A stretch of 64,000 nucleotides of DNA from Curtobacterium sp. MCBD17_035 (GTDB lineage Bacteria > Actinomycetota > Actinomycetes > Actinomycetales > Microbacteriaceae): positions 1,798,001-1,862,000 of the forward strand of contig NZ_CP126279.1 of NCBI RefSeq assembly GCF_003234815.2, given 5' to 3'. The position numbers and the translations under genes are program-made. Numbering within the stretch: position 1 is the stretch's first letter; each line of letters starts with the position of its first letter. The notes under the pieces were generated by a model. The model was not told the origin of the DNA. It did no database searches and saw only the letters and a program-made list of their open reading frames with translations. Of this stretch, positions 58,023 through 64,000 are shown in pieces.

Positions 58023-60692
58023 TCAGTGCGCCGCTGCCTCCCAGTTCGGCCCCGTGCCGACCTGGACGTCGAGGGGCACGCTCAGGTCCGCGGCACCGCC
58101 CATGCGCCGACGCACGATCTCCTCGACCGCGTCCTGTTCGCCCGGAGCGACCTCGAGGATGAGTTCGTCGTGCACCTGCAGCAACAGGTGCGAGTCGTGG
58201 CCACCCGCGTCGAGGTCCGCCGCGACGCCGAGCATCGCGATCTTCATGATGTCCGCGGCCGAACCCTGGATCGGCGCATTGAGCGCGGCCCGCTCGGCGT
58301 TCTCCCGGAGCACACGGTTCGGGCTCTTGAGGTCGCCGAACGGACGCCGGCGACCGAAGATGGTCTCGGTGTAGCCGTCCTCGCGCGCCTGTTCCACGAC
58401 GTTGCGGAGGTAGTCGCGCACCGCTCCGAAGCGCGCGAAGTACTCGGCCATGAGGCCGCGTGCCTCTTTCTGGTCGATCCGGAGCTGCTTCGACAGGCCG
58501 AACGCGCTCAGTCCGTAGGCGAGTCCGTACGACATCGCCTTGACCTTCGTGCGCATCTCCGGGGAGACGTCGGCGGGCTCGACCCCGAACACGCGGGCAC
58601 CGACGAACCGGTGCAGGTCCTCGCCCTCCTTGAACGCCTGGATGAGGCCCGGGTCCCCCGACAGGTGCGCCATGATGCGCATCTCGATCTGGGAGTAGTC
58701 GGCGGTGAGCAGGGTCGTGTACGGAGCGGCCACCGTGAACGCGGACCGGATCCGACGGCCGACCGCGGTCTTGACGGGGATGTTCTGGAGGTTCGGGTCG
58801 GTCGACGAGATGCGTCCGGTGCTCGTCCCGGTCTGTTCGTAGGTCGTGTGCACGCGACCGTCGACCACGGCGGCGTCGAGGGTGTCGACGATCTGCCGCA
58901 GCTTGGTCGCGTCGCGGTGCTGCAGCAGCAGGCCGAGGAACGGGTGCGGGTGCTGCTCCTGGAGGTCCGCGAGCGACGCGGCGTCGGTCGAGAAGCCCGT
59001 CTTGGTCTTGCGGGTCTTCGGCATCGCGAGCTCGGTGAACAGGACCTCTTGGAGCTGCTTCGGCGACCCGAGGTTGACCTCGTGCCCGATCTCCGCGAAC
59101 GCCTGCTGTGCGAGCTCCGAGGCGCGCTCCCCGAGTTCGCCGGACAGGTCGGCGAGGACCGCGTGGTCCATCGCGACGCCCCGGGACTCCATGTCGGCGA
59201 GGACGGACACGAGCGGGAGCTCGATGTCGTCGAGCACGCGCAACGACCCGGGGTCGATCCGGGCGCGGAGCGCGGTCTCGACCCGGAGGGTGTACCAGGC
59301 TCGTGTCGCCGCGCTCGCCGGCTCCGACTCGGGGACGAGCTGGTTCGGGTCGGCCGTGGGCATGGTCTCGCGGAGCTCGCCGTAGACGAGGTCCTCGAGC
59401 GACTGCCCCTGCCGGGCCGGGTTCGCGAGCCACCCCGTCACGCGGGGGTCGCCCGCGAGGCCGCCGAGCGTGAACCCCGCCGTCGCGAGCGCCTGGACCG
59501 CCGCCTTCGCGTCGTGCAGGTGCTTCGGCGCGTCCCCGGCGAGCCAGGTCTGCAACTGCTCGTAGTCACGCGCTCCACTGCCCCCGGGCACGAGCACGGC
59601 GTCGTCGTGCGTCGCGATGCCGATCGCGCTGAGACGCCCGTCGACGGTCTCGACCGACACCCCGAAGCCGTTGTCCGCGTCGTGCTCGGTCTTGGTGCGG
59701 AGCCAGTGTCCCAGCTCCTCGTCGATCAGGGTCCGCGCGGCCGGCGGCGTCGGAGCACCGTCGTCCACCCCGCCCTCGGTCGCAGCGTCGCCGCCGTCAC
59801 CGGTCCCGGCGACCTTGAACACGCGGTCGAGGAGCGTGCGGAACTGCAGGCGGTCGAACAGCTCACGCACCACGGCCTCGTCGACCGGACGGATGACGAC
59901 GTCGGCCGGCCCCACCGGCAGCTCGACGTCGCGCACGAGACGGTTCAGGCGGCGGTTCCGCACCGCGCGGTCCTTCTGTTCGCGGAGGTTGGCGCCCACG
60001 ACGCCCTTGATCTCGTCGGCGTGCTCGAGGACACCGTCGAGCGAGCCGTACTGGGTGATCCACTTGACGGCGGTCTTCTCGCCCACCTTGTCGATCCCGA
60101 CGAGGTTGTCGCTGGTCTCGCCCACGAGCGCCGCGATGTCCGGGTACTGGTGCGGTTCGATGCCGTACCGCTCGTACACCTTGTCGCGGTCGTAGCGGGT
60201 CAGTTCGGACACGCCCCGCACCGACGGGTAGAGCAGCGTCACGTCGTCGTCGACGAGCTGGATGGCGTCGCGGTCACCCGAGACGACGTACACGCGGTAC
60301 CCCTGCTGCGCGCCCTGCAGCGACAGCGTGGCGAGGATGTCGTCGGCCTCGTAGTCCTCTTTCGTGACCGTGGTGATGCCCATGGCATGCAGGGCCTCTT
60401 GCAGGAGCGGGATCTGCCCCTTGAACTCCTCGGGGGTCTCGGAGCGGGTGCCCTTGTAGTCCTCGTACTCACGGGTGCGGAACGAGAACCGCGAGATGTC
60501 GAACGCCACGGCGATGTGGGTCGGTCGTTCGCGCTGCAAGAGCATGAGCAGCATCGAGATGAAGCCGTGGATCGCGTTCGTGTGCTGGCCTTCGCGGTTC
60601 ACGAAGCTGTCGACCGGCAACGCGTAGAACGCCCGGAACGCCAGAGAGTGTCCGTCGATGACCAGGAGGGTAGGCTTTTCCGCGTCCGACAC
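58023..60692 (-). CDS. polA: DNA polymerase I
   Basis: An 889-residue Pol I. It has an N-terminal 5'-3' flap nuclease (IDGHSLAFRAFYALP, VSGDRDAIQLVDD), a central 3'-5' exonuclease-like domain that appears to lack the full metal-binding set, and a C-terminal polymerase with motif A DYSQIEMRIMAHLSGD, motif B (RTKVKAMSYGLAYGLSAFGL) and motif C LQVHDELILEVA. The GTG at 60692 follows TAGGCT by 6 nt: leaderless. It is divergent from the hotdog thioesterase gene 44 bp away. Confidence 0.96.
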   Translation of the reverse strand: MSDAEKPTLLVIDGHSLAFRAFYALPVDSFVNREGQHTNAIHGFISMLLMLLQRERPTHIAVAFDISRFSFRTREYEDYKGTRSETPEEFKGQIPLLQEALHAMGITTVTKEDYEADDILATLSLQGAQQGYRVYVVSGDRDAIQLVDDDVTLLYPSVRGVSELTRYDRDKVYERYGIEPHQYPDIAALVGETSDNLVGIDKVGEKTAVKWITQYGSLDGVLEHADEIKGVVGANLREQKDRAVRNRRLNRLVRDVELPVGPADVVIRPVDEAVVRELFDRLQFRTLLDRVFKVAGTGDGGDAATEGGVDDGAPTPPAARTLIDEELGHWLRTKTEHDADNGFGVSVETVDGRLSAIGIATHDDAVLVPGGSGARDYEQLQTWLAGDAPKHLHDAKAAVQALATAGFTLGGLAGDPRVTGWLANPARQGQSLEDLVYGELRETMPTADPNQLVPESEPASAATRAWYTLRVETALRARIDPGSLRVLDDIELPLVSVLADMESRGVAMDHAVLADLSGELGERASELAQQAFAEIGHEVNLGSPKQLQEVLFTELAMPKTRKTKTGFSTDAASLADLQEQHPHPFLGLLLQHRDATKLRQIVDTLDAAVVDGRVHTTYEQTGTSTGRISSTDPNLQNIPVKTAVGRRIRSAFTVAAPYTTLLTADYSQIEMRIMAHLSGDPGLIQAFKEGEDLHRFVGARVFGVEPADVSPEMRTKVKAMSYGLAYGLSAFGLSKQLRIDQKEARGLMAEYFARFGAVRDYLRNVVEQAREDGYTETIFGRRRPFGDLKSPNRVLRENAERAALNAPIQGSAADIMKIAMLGVAADLDAGGHDSHLLLQVHDELILEVAPGEQDAVEEIVRRRMGGAADLSVPLDVQVGTGPNWEAAAH

Positions 60693-60736
60693 CCGGACAG
60701 CCTATCCACGGCCGGTGACAACCCCGGAGGCCACGA

Positions 60737-61165
60737 GTGACCGACAGCCCGACCATCACCGGCTCCCCCGAGGGCGTCGAGCGGTACGAACAGCGCGGGA
60801 TCGGTGAACTCGCCGAGAAGATGGGCATGCAGATCCTCGAGCTGAGCGCCGAGCGCGCCGTCGGCACGATCCCGGTCGAGGGCAACCGTCAGCCGGTCGG
60901 GCTGCTGCACGGCGGGGCGTTCGTGGTCCTCGCCGAGAGCCTGGGTTCGATGGCGGCGACCGTCCACGCCGGCCCCGGGCGCATCGCGGTCGGCATCGAG
61001 CTGAACGCGTCACACAGCCGGAGCGCCACGACAGGCGTCGTCACGGGTACGTGCACCGCGATCCACCTCGGCCGCACCCTGTGCACGCACGAGATCGTGC
61101 TCACCGACGACGAGGGGCGACGCTGCTCGACGGTCCGCATCACCAACCTGCTCCGCGACGCCTGA
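60737..61165 (+). CDS. hotdog-fold thioesterase (PaaI family)
   Basis: A 142-residue protein with the hotdog signature PVGLLHGGAFVVLAESLGSMAA; the Glu in AESLG is the likely catalytic acid. GIELNASHSRSATTGVVTGT completes the fold. These enzymes hydrolyse acyl- or aryl-CoA thioesters. The GTG at 60737 has CGGAGG 6 nt upstream. The order polA, thioesterase, ANTAR regulator is conserved in actinobacteria; why is not known. Confidence 0.88.
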   Translation: MTDSPTITGSPEGVERYEQRGIGELAEKMGMQILELSAERAVGTIPVEGNRQPVGLLHGGAFVVLAESLGSMAATVHAGPGRIAVGIELNASHSRSATTGVVTGTCTAIHLGRTLCTHEIVLTDDEGRRCSTVRITNLLRDA

Positions 61166-61192
61166 CCGCCGCCGCGCCGCTGGCCGGTCGCG

Positions 61193-61798
61193 CTACTTCT
61201 TGACGCTGAGCTGCTCGATGATCGCCTTGGCGACGTCGTGCATGGTGAGCCGCCGGTCCATCGAGGCCTTCTGGATCCACCGGAAGGCCTCGGGCTCCGT
61301 CAGGCCCATCTTCTCGTTGAGGAGCCCCTTCGCGCGGTCGACGAGCTTGCGGGTCTCGAACCGCTCGACGAGGTCGGCGACCTCGGCCTCGAGTGTGATG
61401 ATCTGCTGGTGCCGAGAGAGCGCGATCTCGATCGCGGGCAGCAGGTCGTTCGGCGTGAACGGCTTCACGACGTATGCGAGGGCACCGGCCTCGGTCGCAC
61501 GCTCGACGAGCTCCTTCTGACTGAAGGCCGTCAGCAGCACGACCGGCGCGATGTGGTTCTTCGACAGCCGCTCGGCCGCGGAGATCCCGTCGAGCTGCGG
61601 CATCTTGACGTCCATGATCACGAGGTCGGGCCGCAGGTCCGTGGCGAGCGCGACAGCGGTCTCGCCATCGCCGGCCTCGCCGACCACGTCGAAGCCGTTG
61701 TCCCGGAGGATCTCGACGATGTCGAGGCGGATGAGCGACTCGTCCTCCGCGACGACGACGCGACGGGGTGCGGTGGGGGTTGCTTCTGTGTCACTCAC
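61193..61798 (-). CDS. ANTAR-domain response regulator (PdtaR-like)
   Basis: A 201-residue regulator. The receiver domain (residues about 13-130) has the acidic pair VVAEDES, the phosphoacceptor Asp in VIMDVKMPQ, and the switch Lys in YVVKPF. A coiled linker leads to a C-terminal ANTAR RNA-binding domain (VDRAKGLLNEKMGLTEPEAFRWIQ). It probably acts as an antiterminator under a PdtaS-type histidine kinase not in this window. The GTG at 61798 follows TAGGAT by 6 nt: leaderless. Confidence 0.92.
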   Translation of the reverse strand: MSDTEATPTAPRRVVVAEDESLIRLDIVEILRDNGFDVVGEAGDGETAVALATDLRPDLVIMDVKMPQLDGISAAERLSKNHIAPVVLLTAFSQKELVERATEAGALAYVVKPFTPNDLLPAIEIALSRHQQIITLEAEVADLVERFETRKLVDRAKGLLNEKMGLTEPEAFRWIQKASMDRRLTMHDVAKAIIEQLSVKK

Positions 61799-61898
61799 GC
61801 GGCAATCCTACTATGCGCATCCCGGCCCTCCCGGAGTCCCGGGACGGTCAGCAGGCGACGTCGTTCCGGCGACCGGTGATCCTGCCGGGCGCCGTCGG

Positions 61899-61980
61899 TA
61901 CGAGTGGCGGGACTCGAACCCGCACGCCGTGAGGCAGAGCATTTTGAGTGCCCCGTGTCTGCCGATTCCACCACACTCGC
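61899..61980 (-). tRNA. tRNA-Leu (CAA)
   Basis: Read on the minus strand the 82 nt fold as a class II tRNA. The acceptor GCGAGTG pairs with CACTCGT (one G-U), the D-arm contains GTGGAATCGGCAGACAC, the anticodon loop is CTCAAAA (anticodon CAA), there is a long variable arm, and the T-arm is GCGGGTTCGAGTCCCGC. The discriminator is A and CCA is not encoded. Confidence 0.95.
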
Positions 61981-61989
61981 GTCCTGCTC

Positions 61990-61995
61990 AGGCTA
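61990..61995 (-). promoter_or_regulatory. tRNA-Leu promoter -10 box
   Basis: TAGCCT on the minus strand lies 9 bp upstream of the tRNA 5' end, so transcription would begin almost at the mature end. Confidence 0.4.
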
Positions 61996-62014
61996 GCAGG
62001 AGGGCCGGACCGCA

Positions 62015-62033
62015 CCAGGTGAGGCAAGCCTGT
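62015..62033. promoter_or_regulatory. IdeR/DtxR-like iron box upstream of the VIT1 gene
   Basis: The 19-mer CCAGGTGAGGCAAGCCTGT matches the iron-box consensus TTAGGTTAGSCTAACCTAA at 12 positions, including the core AGGTnAGGCnAnCCT. It lies 41 bp before the chosen ATG of the VIT1-family metal transporter. Confidence 0.55.
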
Positions 62034-62074
62034 CCATGCTGGCGGTGCAGGTCCGGTGGTGGTTCCATTCCTGC

Positions 62075-62803
62075 ATGTCGCACGCAACGGACCTCGCCCT
62101 GCCGGAGACGAGCGCCGTCGACGACGCGACGAGCGCCGGTCGACTCAACTGGCTCCGGGCGGGCCTCCTCGGTGCGAACGACGGGATCGTGTCCGTCGCG
62201 GCGATCGTCGTCGGCGTGGCGGGTGCCGGCGCGTCGACCGGAGCGATCGCCGCCGCCGGCACGGCCGGACTCGTCGGAGGCGCCATCTCGATGGCCCTCG
62301 GCGAGTACGTCTCGGTCAGCGGCCAGCGGGACGCACAGCGCACCGGACTGGCCGCACGCCAAGCGGAGCGCGCGGCAGAGGCCGAGGACGCCGGCGCGAT
62401 CGCCGGTCACTACGCCGCCCTCGGCGTCGACCCCGACACCGCAGCGTCGATCGCGGCCGAGCTCGTGCGTCCCGAGGTGCGACGTCGACGCGCCGCCATC
62501 GCCCTCGCGGACGAGGAAGCCGACATGGTCAGCCCGTGGCGCGCCGCGTGGGTCTCGGCGGCGACGTTCACGGTCGGCGCCCTGTTGCCCCTGTTCGCCA
62601 TCCTGATCCCGCCAGCCGGTGCTCGGGTGCCCGCGACGATCGTCGCCGTGCTCCTCGCCCTCGCCGTGACCGGCGCGACCGGGGCGACCCTCGGCGGCGC
62701 GGCCCGCGGCCGCGCGACGGTGCGGGTGGTGGTCGGCGGGGCCCTCGCACTCGCGGCGACCTACGCCGCCGGACTGCTCCTCGGCGCGCACGTCGGCGGA
62801 TGA
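62075..62803 (+). CDS. VIT1/CCC1-family iron/manganese transporter
   Basis: A 242-residue membrane protein with five likely helices. The VIT1 signature RAGLLGANDGIVSVAAIVVG is in helix 1 and MALGEYVSVSGQRDAQ closes helix 2. A cytoplasmic alpha-helical loop follows (residues about 85-140), where the metal-binding domain sits in VIT1. It is expected to move Fe2+ or Mn2+ out of the cytoplasm. The ATG at 62075 fits the family; ATG 62036 is the alternative. An iron box upstream suggests DtxR/IdeR control. Confidence 0.88.
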   Translation: MSHATDLALPETSAVDDATSAGRLNWLRAGLLGANDGIVSVAAIVVGVAGAGASTGAIAAAGTAGLVGGAISMALGEYVSVSGQRDAQRTGLAARQAERAAEAEDAGAIAGHYAALGVDPDTAASIAAELVRPEVRRRRAAIALADEEADMVSPWRAAWVSAATFTVGALLPLFAILIPPAGARVPATIVAVLLALAVTGATGATLGGAARGRATVRVVVGGALALAATYAAGLLLGAHVGG

Positions 62804-62933
62804 TCGCGAGGTCCTCCGTCGGCTCGCTGAACACCCGCTGAGCGCGGCGCCCGCCCGATCGGTACCGTCTGCCCGGAACCCGGAACCTGGATCCGACCCC
62901 GAGCCCGGGATCCGACGGAGAGGGACAGCCAAC

Positions 62934-63473
62934 GTGGACACACGTGCGGTCCGGACCTTCCGCGTGTTCGTGGTGACCACCGCGGTCGTCGCGATCGTGC
63001 TCGGCGGTGTCGGCATCCTGTGGCCACGCCCGACGCTCGTCGTGCTCGCACTCCTGTTCGGCGTCGATCTCGTCGTCGCCGGGGTCCTGCGGGTGGGCTC
63101 GGCGGCGATCGGCCGGGGCACGCACCGGGTCTGGCGCTGGGTGTCGATCGTCGGTGGCGTGTTCGTGGCAGCCGCGGGGCTCGTCTGCCTGCTCGACCCG
63201 GCGGCCCCGCTCGTCGTCCTGGCGACGCTCGGCGGGATCGGGTTCGTCGTCGAGGGCGTCGCGGCACTCGTCGGCGCGGTCGTCGGCCACCCGGGCTCGT
63301 CGCGCGGACCGAGTGCGGTGAGCGGTGCGCTGTCGATCCTCGCCGGTGTGGCGGTCCTGGTCGCACCCGGACTCGCGTTGGCGGCGTTCGTCGTCCTCGC
63401 CGGCATCGTCCTCGTCGTCGTCGGCATCGCGGCGCTGCTGCTCGTCCCGCCCCGCGCCGCCATCCGCGGATGA
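62934..63473 (+). CDS. DUF308 (HdeD-like) membrane protein
   Basis: A 179-residue protein made almost wholly of six hydrophobic helices in three hairpins, with Gly/Val/Ala-rich repeats (VVAIVLGGVGILWPRPTL, VFVAAAGLVCLLDPAAPL, ILAGVAVLVAPGLAL). This is the three-fold DUF308 pattern found in HdeD acid-stress proteins. The real function is unknown. The GTG at 62934 has GGAGAGGGA upstream, and TACCGT at 62863-62868 may be its -10 box. Confidence 0.8.
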   Translation: MDTRAVRTFRVFVVTTAVVAIVLGGVGILWPRPTLVVLALLFGVDLVVAGVLRVGSAAIGRGTHRVWRWVSIVGGVFVAAAGLVCLLDPAAPLVVLATLGGIGFVVEGVAALVGAVVGHPGSSRGPSAVSGALSILAGVAVLVAPGLALAAFVVLAGIVLVVVGIAALLLVPPRAAIRG

Positions 63474-63546
63474 CGCCACGGCACCGTGCGTCCCGCACCG
63501 GAACGTGCCGGCGGGAGGACGGCCGGGGACCGGACCACCCGGACGG

Positions 63547-64000
63547 TCAGATGCCGGCGGTCCCGAACAGCAACCCGAGCAGGTAGGTCACCGCTGCCGC
63601 ACCGTACCCGATCGCGAGCTGCCGCAGGGCCCGCCGTGCGGGGGACGCACCGGAGAGCACACCGACGACCGCCCCGGACACGAGCAGCGCGATGCCGACC
63701 AGCACCGCGGCGACCGCGACGGCGGACCACTCCCCGAGTCCGAACAGGTACGGGAGGACGGGGACCACGGCCCCCGACGCGAAGAACACGAAACTCGAGA
63801 ACGCGGCGCTCAGCCCGCTCCCGACCGCCTCGTGCTCCAGCGTGCCGACGGCCCCCGTCTCCGACGTCTGCCGGAGTCCGGTGAGCACCTCGTGGGCGTG
63901 CTGCGCCGCCGCGGCCTCGTCCATCCCGCGCGCTCGGTAGACGAGCGCGAGTTCGTTCTGGTCGACGTCGAGGTCGACCACGGCCTGGCCGGCCTCGGGA
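63547..64000 (-). CDS. second VIT1/CCC1-family transporter (5' end outside window)
   Basis: The 150 visible residues are the C-terminal part of a VIT1-like protein. The cytoplasmic helix (QNELALVYRARGMDEAAAAQ, EVLTGLRQ) leads to LEHEAVGSGLSAAFSSFVFF and three membrane helices (VVPVLPYLFGL; AVAAVLVGIALLVSGAVVGVL; LAIGYGAAAVTYLLGLLFGT). The frame stays open past base 64000, so the N-terminal signature is off the window. It is convergent with DUF308 and paralogous to the gene at 62075. Confidence 0.82.
   Translation of the reverse strand, partial: PEAGQAVVDLDVDQNELALVYRARGMDEAAAAQHAHEVLTGLRQTSETGAVGTLEHEAVGSGLSAAFSSFVFFASGAVVPVLPYLFGLGEWSAVAVAAVLVGIALLVSGAVVGVLSGASPARRALRQLAIGYGAAAVTYLLGLLFGTAGI

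Noticed and set aside
61899..61980. tRNA-Leu as a genomic-island attachment site
   Set aside because: There is no integrase, no duplicated tRNA 3' end nearby, and both flanks hold ordinary core-type genes.

Overview
The window is a stretch of bacterial chromosome with very high G+C (roughly 70%, judged by eye) and dense coding. Several traits point to the Actinomycetota: RbpA, WhiA, OpcA beside Zwf, ANTAR and DUF3099 proteins, an IdeR/DtxR-type iron box, and many leaderless genes with a TANNNT -10 box 6-8 nt before the start codon. Gene order (suf, ctaA, ctaB, tkt-tal-zwf-opcA-pgl, secG, tpi-pgk-gap, whiA-rapZ-uvrC) matches the conserved actinobacterial core block known from Mycobacterium. 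The content fits the Microbacteriaceae, possibly Curtobacterium; that placement is inference.

Layout. 1-9.8 kb: a truncated acyl-CoA dehydrogenase, an SGNH hydrolase, a DacA-type peptidase, a SpoU/TrmH methyltransferase, a sirtuin, a histidine phosphatase, a glycosyltransferase-hydrolase pair, TreS and a DnaQ-type exonuclease. 9.8-19.5 kb: L31B, an ABC ATPase, divergent glgA(M)/glgC, serB, fabG, a DUF3099-small Cys protein-SURF1 operon, an ABC-F protein and BioY. 19.6-26.2 kb: the suf operon (sufB-sufD-Rieske-sufC-sufT) and the heme A/heme O synthases. 26.5-33.9 kb: a pentose-phosphate operon (tkt, tal, a wrecked pgi, zwf, opcA, pgl). 34-48.2 kb on the minus strand: rbpA, secG, the gap-pgk-tpi glycolytic operon, whiA, rapZ and uvrC/uvrA/uvrB. 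48.2-53.9 kb: an apparent accessory insertion (MFS transporter, acyltransferase, acyl-CoA synthetase, exported hydrolase). 53.9-64 kb: coaE, rpsA, a DUF885 protein, polA, a hotdog thioesterase, an ANTAR response regulator, tRNA-Leu(CAA) and two VIT1/CCC1 metal transporters around a DUF308 protein.

How the genes fit together. Central carbon flux is concentrated here. TreS, GlgC and GlgA/GlgM handle trehalose/alpha-glucan, the zwf operon makes NADPH, and gap-pgk-tpi is lower glycolysis. The copy of glucose-6-phosphate isomerase that sits inside the operon is a patchwork remnant with several large internal deletions, a frameshift and an 18-bp tandem duplication. Upper glycolysis must therefore rely on an isomerase elsewhere or on the pentose-phosphate route. 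CtaA, CtaB and SURF1 support cytochrome oxidase maturation, and Suf supplies Fe-S clusters.

I saw no CRISPR array, insertion sequence, integrase, phage or obvious novel defence system. The most notable signals are the pgi remnant, a recurrent pattern of short tandem duplications, a 22-bp tandem array beside a leaderless promoter, a DtxR-like box at a VIT1 gene, a large inverted repeat between suf and ctaA, and the very regular leaderless gene grammar.
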